Below, piece after piece: positions 36,018 through 44,608 of a stretch of DNA of 64,000 bases (the first letter of the stretch is position 1; each line of letters begins with the position of its first letter). Under the pieces are notes generated by a model, which saw only the letters and a program-made list of their open reading frames with translations, was not told the DNA's origin and ran no database searches. This DNA comes from Bacteroidota bacterium (GTDB taxonomy: Bacteria; Bacteroidota; Bacteroidia; Flavobacteriales_D; Crocinitomicaceae): NCBI GenBank assembly GCA_006226425.1, contig SBGX01000025.1, forward strand, positions 40,907-104,906. Direction: 5' to 3'. The translations under genes were made by a program, and so were the position numbers.

Positions 36018-37766
36018 ATGAAGTTAAACCGGCAGCGGCTATATAAGATTGCCTTATGGACCAGTATCCTCGGGATCATTGTCTCTATTTCCGATTTTGG
36101 CTTTTATCAGAACACAACTGTTCAACGGGTTTTAGACGGATTTTACTTCATTGTACTGGCAGTTGGATTGGTTTCTACCTTTGCCAGGTATCTGGAAAGG
36201 CCCCACTTGCTTAAGAGGAAAGTCTTCCTGTTTGATCTACTCTCGGTCCTCTACACCCTGTGGATTTTTTACATGTATATTTTTGAAGGGCACGCCTTTC
36301 AAAAAGATGGTTTACTGGCAAATCCTATTTGGTTGATGACAGCAGTCGGCCTGACATTTATTCGGGAACTGTCAGAAGTGAAACTCAACTATAAACGAAC
36401 GGTGCTCAACCCGGCACAGCTTTTTGTTACCAGTTTTTTAATGATCATCCTCTTGGGAGCATTCTTATTGATGCTACCTAACGCGACTCACGGAGGTATT
36501 TCTTTCGTTGATGCCTTGTTTACGTCAACCAGTGCGGTTTGTGTGACGGGTCTGATCGTGGTTGATACCGGAAGTTATTTTACGGAATTCGGGCAGGTAA
36601 TTATCATCGTGCTGATCCAGATCGGGGGCCTGGGAATTTTGACCTTTGCCAGCTATTTCAGCTATTTCTTTAAAGGCGGATCATCCTACGAAAATCAGTT
36701 GGCTTTAAACGACATGACAAGCTCACAAAAGTTGGGAGAAGTTTTCTCTACCTTGAAATATGTGATCCTGATCACCTTTGGGATCGAGTTCTTTTCCGGA
36801 GCTTTGATCTACAGCAGCCTGGAAGCAGAGAACTTTCCTTCTCAGTATGATCAAATTTTCTTTTCGGGCTTCCATGCCATCTCAGCCTTTTGCAATGCCG
36901 GTTTTTCGACCTTGTCAAATAGCCTCTACGAGTCTGGTTATCGGTATAATTATTTCCTTCAGTTGACCGTGATCATCACTTTTTTCCTGGGTGGACTGGG
37001 CTTTCCCATTGTTTCAAACCTGGTCAAATACCTAAAATATACCCTGAAAAAACTGCTTTCCTTTGGAAAAAATAGAGTGCCTTATAAACCCTGGGTGCTC
37101 AATCTGAACAGTCGAATTACCTTAATCACAACCCTTTCGATCACAGTAGTTGCATTCGTAGCCTTTTACATACTGGAATACAATAATACCCTGGCAGAAC
37201 ATGAAGGTTTTGGAAAAGTGGTGACTGCTCTTTTTGGAGCAACTACTCCCCGAACGGCAGGTTTTAATTCCATAGATACCGGAGCGATGCTTTTCCCAAC
37301 GACCATGATGGTATTTATGCTCATGTGGATTGGTGCTTCGCCAGCCTCAACTGGTGGAGGGATTAAGACCAGTACCTTCGCCATTGCCACCTTAAATATT
37401 TTGAGTTTAGCCAAAGGCAAAACAAGGATAGAGATTTTTCGTCGGGAAATTGCAGAAATTTCGGTCCGTAGGGCATTTGCCATTATTACGCTATCGTTGA
37501 TGGTGATCGGGATGGGAGTGATCTTGATCTCTATTTTCGACAGTGAAAAAAAATTGATCGACATTGGATTTGAGTGCTTTTCCGCATACAGTACCGTGGG
37601 GATGAGCCTGGGTATTACGGCAGACCTTTCGAGCGCAAGCAAATTGGTTCTGGTCGGTGTGATGTTTGCTGGTCGGGTAAGTATGCTAACGATCATTATC
37701 GCATTTTTCAAAAAAGTAAAACACAAGAATTATCGTTATCCGACAGAGGAAATAACGATTAACTAA
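36018..37766 (+). CDS. trkH: TrkH/KtrB-family K+ uptake channel subunit
   Basis: A 582-residue membrane protein. After an unusual N-terminal extension of about 135 residues with roughly four membrane helices come the four membrane-pore-membrane units of TrkH/KtrB. Pore-loop motifs are TSTSAVCVTGL, HAISAFCNAGFST, TPRTAGFNSIDT and YSTVGMSLGIT, each with the conserved filter Gly. It carries K+ (possibly with Na+) inward together with the cytoplasmic RCK protein encoded 10 bp downstream. The order TrkH-TrkA confirms the pairing. No frameshift or missing filter residue. Confidence 0.94.
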   Translation: MKLNRQRLYKIALWTSILGIIVSISDFGFYQNTTVQRVLDGFYFIVLAVGLVSTFARYLERPHLLKRKVFLFDLLSVLYTLWIFYMYIFEGHAFQKDGLLANPIWLMTAVGLTFIRELSEVKLNYKRTVLNPAQLFVTSFLMIILLGAFLLMLPNATHGGISFVDALFTSTSAVCVTGLIVVDTGSYFTEFGQVIIIVLIQIGGLGILTFASYFSYFFKGGSSYENQLALNDMTSSQKLGEVFSTLKYVILITFGIEFFSGALIYSSLEAENFPSQYDQIFFSGFHAISAFCNAGFSTLSNSLYESGYRYNYFLQLTVIITFFLGGLGFPIVSNLVKYLKYTLKKLLSFGKNRVPYKPWVLNLNSRITLITTLSITVVAFVAFYILEYNNTLAEHEGFGKVVTALFGATTPRTAGFNSIDTGAMLFPTTMMVFMLMWIGASPASTGGGIKTSTFAIATLNILSLAKGKTRIEIFRREIAEISVRRAFAIITLSLMVIGMGVILISIFDSEKKLIDIGFECFSAYSTVGMSLGITADLSSASKLVLVGVMFAGRVSMLTIIIAFFKKVKHKNYRYPTEEITIN

Positions 37767-37776
37767 AGGGAATTCT

Positions 37777-38469
37777 ATGAAGTATATCATTGCAGGTTTG
37801 GGAAATTTTGGAGCATCACTCTCGCAAAAACTGACTGCTCAGGGGAACGAGGTCATAGGTATTGATACGAGCATGGAAAAAGTAGATTTGTACAAGGATA
37901 AAATCTCACATACCATCTGTATGGATGCGACCGATGAATTCACTGTTTCAGGTTTACCCCTGAAAGACACCGACATTGTAATCGTGGCTATTGGAGAAGA
38001 TCAGGGGGCGAATATTATGACAACGGCTTTGTTCAAGAATTTGCAGGTGAAAAGACTCATTAGTCGGGCAATCAATCCACTTCATGAAAAGGTGCTTGAG
38101 GCTCTTGGAGTGGATGAAATTGTGCACCCGGAAGAAGAAACCGCTGAACGTTGGGCCAAGAAACTTTGTATTAAGAATGTCGTCGATTCCTTTGAGTTGA
38201 ACGAGCATTTTAGCATCATTGAAGCAAATGTGCCGGAAGAGTACGTCGGAAGAACGATCAGGGACATTGGCTTCAGAAGGAAGTATAACATTCTGGTGCT
38301 TACAATTATAAAAAAATCTGAGGTCAAAAGCCTTCTGGGGAAAAGTCGGACAGAGTTAAGTGTTCAGGGAATTGCTACTCCGGATGTAGAGCTGGAAGAA
38401 ACAGATATTTTGGTTCTCTATGGGTCAAACAAAGACCTCCAGAACTTCTTGAAGCATCAGGGACACTAG
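37777..38469 (+). CDS. trkA: TrkA/KtrA-family K+ uptake regulatory subunit
   Basis: A 230-residue protein with an RCK-N Rossmann domain (IIAGLGNFGASLSQKL, GIDTSMEKVD, VIVAIGED) and a C-terminal RCK-C domain (about 140-225, EEYVGRTIRDIGFR). It binds nucleotide (NAD(H) or ATP/ADP) and gates the TrkH/KtrB channel. A single RCK pair of this size is of the KtrA kind rather than the doubled E. coli TrkA. It is convergent with the next gene, with a 20-bp gap. Confidence 0.94.
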   Translation: MKYIIAGLGNFGASLSQKLTAQGNEVIGIDTSMEKVDLYKDKISHTICMDATDEFTVSGLPLKDTDIVIVAIGEDQGANIMTTALFKNLQVKRLISRAINPLHEKVLEALGVDEIVHPEEETAERWAKKLCIKNVVDSFELNEHFSIIEANVPEEYVGRTIRDIGFRRKYNILVLTIIKKSEVKSLLGKSRTELSVQGIATPDVELEETDILVLYGSNKDLQNFLKHQGH

Positions 38470-38489
38470 TTCCCCAGTTCAAGCTGATT

Positions 38490-39812
38490 CTATCGAGAGT
38501 AAATCTCTTCGATGGGAATATTGGCCCGGGAATTTTTGATTAGGAAGACGTACTGGAAATAATCCGTGGTTACGGCTCCTTTATGGACCTTCCACTTTCT
38601 TCCTCCCCGACTAAAATCGGCAAAAAACATTGTTTTTCGGAAGGGAGAATCTTCTCCGTTTAGTGGGAATAGCGTCAGGTCTTTTCCCCGACTGTTTTTG
38701 CGCAGTATCCCCATTCCGTTCACTCGTTCAAAAAGGTGATCCCCATCGTAGGTATTCAGTGAACGATAACCAGCATATTTTGCCTTTCGAAAACGGACCC
38801 CTTTGATCATTAGCGGCCCGTCCGGACGGATTTTGCGTACCATACAGGCCGATTGGCTAAGCAAGCCAAGTAAAGAAACGCATGAAACGCTCGTGTTTTC
38901 CTTGACGAGTTGTGCCAACGGAGGGAGTTTGTTGATTTTTTGTTGCTGAACATGGAAATAGCCGAAGTTGGCATAGACTTTTTCCCCTTGTTGAATGAGA
39001 GGGAGTGCCAGTTTTTTAAAATTGGTGAGTAGAATCGAATCCCGATATCCATTGGTGTTTTGAGACATTAAATGTCGCAGTTGATTTGCTTCCTTTCCAA
39101 AGGCCTTGATAAAGATTAGGGAGTCCCGGGTATAGGCTTTTACAAAACGGTGATAGAAACGACTTTTTTCGGTGCTAAAAAAATAATCCCAGCCCTTACC
39201 TGATTTAAAAGCGGGTTTTCCACTATAAACTTCAAGTGTATCTCGTTGAAAATTCTTGAAGTGTTGCAGGCTATCAATGATCGCAATTTCACATTGGGTG
39301 GGGGCGATATACGCCAAATGAGTTAGACTAAGTTCCGGATCGATATGTTGATCCATTCCGAGTACCTTGATCCGTTCGTCTGACGGTAACCCTTGATTGA
39401 AAGCATACAATTTTTTCCATTTGTCCCGGAACTGGACAGAGGCATCCTGTGGAACGCGATACTTGTAATAATGGCAGGCATAATCAAGTGTTTGCTCGTC
39501 GCCCGACTCAAGGTAGCTATTGAAAAAAAAGGCCAGCGAAAAATCCACTTCCGGGGCATAGTAACGAACGCCATGTCGGGAGAGATGTTGGAGGAGCTTC
39601 AGATCGATCAGTTGAGGTTTTTGGGAACCATGTACGAAGCCGAAAAAGTAGAGTTGATGTTGGTAAAAGGCATCGTCAAATTGAAATTCAGGGGCTTCCA
39701 GATCGATGCGCTGAACGTGTTTTTTTAGATAGGTGGAGCACTCAGACCGCTGAGCAAGACAGAAGATAGTTGATAACAGGGCAGCGAGGACTGAAATAAG
39801 TATTTTGTTCAT
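38490..39812 (-). CDS. Secreted EreA-like protein (TIKI superfamily)
   Basis: The ATG at 39812 gives 440 residues with a signal peptide (ILISVLAALLSTIFCLAQ); a codon three residues upstream also reads Met. The motif GFVHGSQ with Lys/Asp-rich helix, RYYAPEVDF, FFNSYLESG and later VYANFGYFHVQQ follow the pattern of erythromycin-esterase/ChaN-like proteins, with a His and Glu that would form the active site. The N-terminal half thus looks like a hydrolase of that fold, exported to periplasm or surface. The C-terminal ~110 residues are extra. Substrate unknown; macrolide esterase activity is not implied. Confidence 0.5.
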   Translation of the reverse strand: MNKILISVLAALLSTIFCLAQRSECSTYLKKHVQRIDLEAPEFQFDDAFYQHQLYFFGFVHGSQKPQLIDLKLLQHLSRHGVRYYAPEVDFSLAFFFNSYLESGDEQTLDYACHYYKYRVPQDASVQFRDKWKKLYAFNQGLPSDERIKVLGMDQHIDPELSLTHLAYIAPTQCEIAIIDSLQHFKNFQRDTLEVYSGKPAFKSGKGWDYFFSTEKSRFYHRFVKAYTRDSLIFIKAFGKEANQLRHLMSQNTNGYRDSILLTNFKKLALPLIQQGEKVYANFGYFHVQQQKINKLPPLAQLVKENTSVSCVSLLGLLSQSACMVRKIRPDGPLMIKGVRFRKAKYAGYRSLNTYDGDHLFERVNGMGILRKNSRGKDLTLFPLNGEDSPFRKTMFFADFSRGGRKWKVHKGAVTTDYFQYVFLIKNSRANIPIEEIYSR

Positions 39813-39873
39813 GGAATACACCGTTTAATGCATAGGACAACATATTGTCGCAGTTACCCTACCTGAAAACCAG

Positions 39874-42231
39874 TTAAAAAGTCAGGCGATAACTCAGGAT
39901 AGGGAGTATACCCGGCATGTGCCAAAATACCACTTTACCGACATTGACATCGAAATATTGCCCACCTACGATCTTTCTATTCAAGGTATTCTGAAGATCA
40001 AGGGAAATGGTGCTTGTTACCTTTTTGTAGTTTCTTTTCAGACTGAGTCGGGTGTCTATTCTGAAGTATATTGGAACACTTTCATCGTAGGCCTTACTGT
40101 AATCGCGATCCGGATAATTTCCGTTCACATAGGTAGTCAGGTCGTAAGGAGTGTATCGGAGTCCGCCTGTAGCAACGGATTTGATATTGATCCCGAGCGT
40201 ACGTGGTTTTTCTTTGTTTTTCATCGTCCATTCCTTTCCACCCGTAACGGCAACCACGAAATTGGTGTTGAATTTGGTATCGTACCAGTTTCCGTTCATG
40301 GCTTTAAATTTGGATTCGAATACAGAAGCAGAAATTAAGTAGTAGAGTCCACGGTGCAAGGAGCGATCAAAGGTAATTTCCAAGCCATAATTCTGCCCAT
40401 TTCCAGTAGATTGTAATTCCGAGGTAACATACCCATAGTCACTGTTTAACAGGCTAAATGTACTATCCTGAGCAACTCCCAAGGGCACCTGATACAGCTG
40501 CTGAAAATAAACTTCAGCTTTCAGTTTATGGACTTTACCCAGTGCAATATTATAGGAAAGAACCAGGTGATGGGCCTTGTTCAATTCCAAGTCCATATTT
40601 GGCCGTGTGACACCTCCAAAATCGTCGGTTACTTTCCCAAAATAGGAGCCCAAAGGTTGAATTTGACTGTGGTGTCCATAGCCCAGATTGATGGCCTGAT
40701 TTGTCGAAAGCTTGTAGCCCATGGACAATCGTGGCTCGAGGGAATAGGTGTTATTCAAAAACAAATGCAGGTAATGAACTCCGGTATTTAGGGTCAACTT
40801 GTTCCCCAATTTATGTGAAAACTGCAGGAAGCCTTGAAGAGTATTTGTCTGCCCGGATTCATTGAGGTTTTCTTTCATCACATTTTGATAACGGTAGCGG
40901 TCAATGAGGCTAAAAGCGACGTGATTAAATATGATTCCGCTTCGGAGGTTTGTTTTGGCAGATAGTTTGTGTGTATAAACTGATTGAAGCGTCAGCTTCT
41001 TCTGGATAAATTCTTCCTCGTACTGTCGATGCTTGAGAAAAGTGTAATCCAAACTATCATTATAGTCTCCATTGAGTGTTGTAGAAAACGCAAAATTGGT
41101 TTTTAGGTAGCTGTTTTTGCTGGTTCTTACCTTGTGCCATGCCCCTAGAATTCCAGTGTTTGCACGAAAGCTCCCTTCAAATTGCGTCCAGGGTTCCAGT
41201 CTCCATTGGGCGGTGTCCCTGTCTGATCTCCACTGATCGCTGCTGATTCCTCCGATACCAAAGAGTCCGAAATTTCCGAAGTTTTTAGTGGGGAGGTAGA
41301 TATTCAAGGACAAATCCTGAAAAGTGGTCAGATTGTCTCCGATCGGAACAATTTGTGAGAGTAGGCCCAAAGTTGAATAGCGATAATTGACCAGATATGA
41401 GCCGTCATAGCCTTTTTTGAACGGTCCTTCCATGGCAACATCCAGGCCAAGTACTCCTGCCTGAATAGTGTACTCTCGCTTTTCATTGTTTCCCTTTCGC
41501 AGGCTTAAGTCAAATACTCCAGACAATGCATTTCCATATTCGGCAGCAAATGCCCCGGTTGAAAAATCAGAATTCCCCATTAACTGGGCACTGATTAGGG
41601 AAATTCCTCCCCCAGATGTTCCCACACCAGAGAAATGATTCGGGTTTGGAATTTCGACCCCTTCCATTCTCCAGATCAGTCCTCTGGGTGAATTCCCGCG
41701 GATGGAAATATCGTTATTGATCCCGTCAAGTGCCACCACCCCGGCAAAGGAGGTCGCCATTCTGGCAGGATCATTCAGTGCGGCTGCATATTTTTGGGTT
41801 TCTTCCACCGAGAAAGTTCGAATGCTGACCAGTGACATTTCATTTTGTGGTCCCTGCTTCCTTCCTTTTACGGTGACCATGTTCTTTTCGACGATCTTTT
41901 CCTCCAGTTTAATGTTCAGAACGGTTTCCTTGCCGGCATCAACGATCAGTCCGCGCAGGGCAAGGTCATGATAACCAGCATAGCTCACAATTAAGTCCTG
42001 TCGGCCCACTGGAACATTCGGAATTTTGAACTTTCCGTCAAAATCAGTCAGAACCCTTAACGGAGGGTCCGTATTCAAGATAACGACCTTGGCACCGGGA
42101 ATCGGGCTTTCTGACACCTTGTCAAAAACAGTTCCACGGATGATTTGAGTGCCGCTTTGTCCCAAAGCAAGTGTTGTTATAAATAAGACTTGCAAGGCGA
42201 TGATCATTTGTATTATTTTCATCTTGTCCAT
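39874..42231 (-). CDS. TonB-dependent outer-membrane receptor
   Basis: From the ATG at 42231 the protein has 785 residues; the frame runs a few codons further from a TTG. A signal peptide ends LALGQ. A carboxypeptidase-regulatory-like domain follows (IIRGTVFDKVSESPIPGAKV, TDFDGKFKIPNVPVG), then the plug (SIRGNSPRGLIWRMEGVEIPN, with SVEETQKYAAALNDPARM), and a barrel ending in an aromatic-terminated strand (LSYRLTF). It lacks a SusD partner. It stands as a single minus-strand gene. Confidence 0.92.
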   Translation of the reverse strand: MDKMKIIQMIIALQVLFITTLALGQSGTQIIRGTVFDKVSESPIPGAKVVILNTDPPLRVLTDFDGKFKIPNVPVGRQDLIVSYAGYHDLALRGLIVDAGKETVLNIKLEEKIVEKNMVTVKGRKQGPQNEMSLVSIRTFSVEETQKYAAALNDPARMATSFAGVVALDGINNDISIRGNSPRGLIWRMEGVEIPNPNHFSGVGTSGGGISLISAQLMGNSDFSTGAFAAEYGNALSGVFDLSLRKGNNEKREYTIQAGVLGLDVAMEGPFKKGYDGSYLVNYRYSTLGLLSQIVPIGDNLTTFQDLSLNIYLPTKNFGNFGLFGIGGISSDQWRSDRDTAQWRLEPWTQFEGSFRANTGILGAWHKVRTSKNSYLKTNFAFSTTLNGDYNDSLDYTFLKHRQYEEEFIQKKLTLQSVYTHKLSAKTNLRSGIIFNHVAFSLIDRYRYQNVMKENLNESGQTNTLQGFLQFSHKLGNKLTLNTGVHYLHLFLNNTYSLEPRLSMGYKLSTNQAINLGYGHHSQIQPLGSYFGKVTDDFGGVTRPNMDLELNKAHHLVLSYNIALGKVHKLKAEVYFQQLYQVPLGVAQDSTFSLLNSDYGYVTSELQSTGNGQNYGLEITFDRSLHRGLYYLISASVFESKFKAMNGNWYDTKFNTNFVVAVTGGKEWTMKNKEKPRTLGINIKSVATGGLRYTPYDLTTYVNGNYPDRDYSKAYDESVPIYFRIDTRLSLKRNYKKVTSTISLDLQNTLNRKIVGGQYFDVNVGKVVFWHMPGILPILSYRLTF

Positions 42232-42375
42232 TTTTATTTGGAAGACAATCAAAAAGGAGCTTACCCTAACTCAGAGTTCAAATTTTTTTAAGCCGGAAAA
42301 TTTCGATAAATGTTCGCTGAGTTTTACCGAATAATTATAATGGGCTAAAACAGTTGAGTGCTTGTTTTGTCGAAA

Positions 42376-44331
42376 ATGACTGAAAAACAGACAAAAACAC
42401 CAACTAAGTACATAATTTTAAGGAACGCGAAATTACTCCTATTGAAAAAAGGAATTGGCATAAGTTTACTTTGTTTGGTGAGCCATCTTTCTGCTCAGAC
42501 AATTGTTCACCAGGAGAATTTTAGTTCCGGTTTGGGAACCTGGACCTCGGTTGATGTGAGTGACGCCACTGATGTTTGGGGAAATGTATCCGGTGCGGCA
42601 TCTATCAATGGTTTTGGTGGAAGCAATGATGAAGATTGGCTGATCTCTCCGGCCATCAATATGGATCTGTATGATGAAGAATATTTACTCTTCGACTATA
42701 ACGATGCTTACGGAGGCGCATTGCTGGAAATCTATTATTCGACGAATTATAATGGGGCCGGTACACCCGCTTCGGTGGGAGCGGCGAGCTGGATAGCATT
42801 AAGCAATGAGTTGATTGATATTAATGCATCAGCTTGCTTTTCAAGCTTATTTCAAAGGCATCCGGCGATTGATCTTAGCGGTATAAGTGGGAGCAGTGTT
42901 TATTTCGCCTTTAAATACCTGGGAACAGCCGCCTCTTCCAAACAATATAAACTAGACAATATTCGAATTCTATCGGATTATTACCAAAATATCCCGGATT
43001 ACATCAATTGTTGTGATTTAAAAACCGCTTTACACCAGTTGATCAGAAATCAAACCGATCGGATTGCCTACACAGCATCAAGTTATGATATTTGGGATGC
43101 GCTCCTGCATACTGACAATCGACTCAATGATGCAGGAACAGCTACCATCGTGTGGGATATGTTTACGGATATTCCCAGTGGAATAGGGGAGTTTGAGTTT
43201 GATCATTGCGCAGATCGTGATGCAGGATCTTGTCCTGGTGGCGAAGGAAATTGCTACAATCGGGAACACTCCTTTCCGAAGTCCTGGTGGGGAGGAGGAA
43301 CTTTGGTCAGCGATACGATTTATTACGATATGCACCATGTAGTTCCATCGGATCGAAGTTTAAATGCTTCTAAAAATAATTATCCACCAGGGGTAGTTGT
43401 AACACCGACCACGGTAGGTTCAAATGGTTTCAAAGTGGGGAGTAATTCCAGTTACCCCTGTTCATCCATGAATTATTTTGAGCCAATCGATGAATACAAA
43501 GGAGATTATGCCCGGATGTATTTTTTTCTGGCGACCCGTTATCAGTCGAAAATAGGAGGCTGGGAGAGCCTGAATGCAAGAGGTGATTGTTCGTTAAGTG
43601 GAGATCCCTGTACTGTTTTTGAACCATGGCAGTTGGATGTGCTGTTAGCCTGGCACGAGGCCGATCCCGTGAGCAGTAAAGAGATTGATCGAAACAATGC
43701 GGTTTACGCCATTCAGGGTAATAGAAACCCCTTTATTGATCGTCCAAATTGGGTACAGAACATTTGGGGAACAGCTTCCGGTACTCCATGCACTTCCGTT
43801 CCTTTGCCTGTAACATTGATTGATTTTCATGCACAATTGCATGAAGGGAACGCAGTAGAACTACTTTGGCAGACAGAATCGGAAAAGGAAAATGCACTCT
43901 TTTTATTGGAGCGTTCTGAAGACGGGATCCATTGGGATTTGATCACTGAGGTGGAGGGAAACAGAACTACTTCGGAACAAACGAACTACACTGCGTATGA
44001 TTTTCCTGGTATGACAGGTTACATCTATTATCGACTTTCTCAACAGGATCTCGATGGAGAAGTACAGCATTTAAAGACAGTTGGACTGCGATTGAAAGGG
44101 CAGGAAATTCAATTCGGCCCCAATCCGGTAGAAGATGATTTGAGCATTTACTTTGAAAAGAGAACTCCGCGGAAGTTGAGAATTCTAACCATGCAAGGAG
44201 AATTACTTTTTGAACAGGAAAGCTTTGAGAAGGAAGCCACCTTACATTTTTCCTCATTCGCCGCCGGGGCATATCTATTTGTCGTGGAAGATCGTTTTGG
44301 GCAACATACCTATCGTGTGTTGAAACGATAG
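42376..44331 (+). CDS. T9SS-exported endonuclease I
   Basis: From the ATG at 42376 there are 651 residues. The signal peptide (KKGIGISLLCLVSHLSAQ) then begins about 24 residues in; a TTG just before it is an alternative start. Residues about 30-190 form a jelly-roll-like domain. The nuclease part carries NREHSFPKSWWGG (about 294-306) and DMHHVVPSDRSLNASKNNY, the beta-beta-alpha metal fold with His in REHSFP and an Asn ligand. It cleaves DNA or RNA non-specifically. A T9SS type A domain ends the protein (FGPNPVEDDLSIYF, SFAAGAYLFVV). It is secreted or surface-bound, likely for nucleic-acid scavenging or biofilm turnover. Confidence 0.9.
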   Translation: MTEKQTKTPTKYIILRNAKLLLLKKGIGISLLCLVSHLSAQTIVHQENFSSGLGTWTSVDVSDATDVWGNVSGAASINGFGGSNDEDWLISPAINMDLYDEEYLLFDYNDAYGGALLEIYYSTNYNGAGTPASVGAASWIALSNELIDINASACFSSLFQRHPAIDLSGISGSSVYFAFKYLGTAASSKQYKLDNIRILSDYYQNIPDYINCCDLKTALHQLIRNQTDRIAYTASSYDIWDALLHTDNRLNDAGTATIVWDMFTDIPSGIGEFEFDHCADRDAGSCPGGEGNCYNREHSFPKSWWGGGTLVSDTIYYDMHHVVPSDRSLNASKNNYPPGVVVTPTTVGSNGFKVGSNSSYPCSSMNYFEPIDEYKGDYARMYFFLATRYQSKIGGWESLNARGDCSLSGDPCTVFEPWQLDVLLAWHEADPVSSKEIDRNNAVYAIQGNRNPFIDRPNWVQNIWGTASGTPCTSVPLPVTLIDFHAQLHEGNAVELLWQTESEKENALFLLERSEDGIHWDLITEVEGNRTTSEQTNYTAYDFPGMTGYIYYRLSQQDLDGEVQHLKTVGLRLKGQEIQFGPNPVEDDLSIYFEKRTPRKLRILTMQGELLFEQESFEKEATLHFSSFAAGAYLFVVEDRFGQHTYRVLKR

Positions 44332-44451
44332 ATTGGAAGCACTGTAATCAAGAACTGATAGTATTCTGGTAGCACATACCAAAATGAACTCACGAAAGCT
44401 CATTTGAAAAATAAAGCAAGACATACAGTTTTGTTGGTCAATAGTGTTTTG

Positions 44452-44485
44452 TTCGTCTCAAAAACGCTTCCATTCGTCTCAAAAC
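44452..44485 (+). repeat. Tandem TTCGTCTCAAAA repeats, 21-bp period
   Basis: TTCGTCTCAAAA occurs at 44452-44463 and again at 44473-44484, starts 21 bp apart (two helical turns), about 125-155 bp before the adhesin's ATG. Such spacing is typical of sites bound by a dimeric or tandem regulator, for example LytTR-type proteins. The 9-base core is not a clear LytTR consensus. Confidence 0.5.
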
Positions 44486-44608
44486 CCCTAAAAGAGGCCT
44501 AATATGATAGATTTTATATGTTCATTGTTGATGGAAGTTTAAATGAACCTTTTCGGAGAGTTCATGCTTTCCGCCGAGATCAAAATGAATTTTAACACGT
44601 CTTTTCAC

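Noticed and set aside
37166..37726. 186-codon minus-strand frame inside trkH
   Set aside because: It is opposite the conserved filter regions of TrkH, so it is a by-product of that coding sequence.
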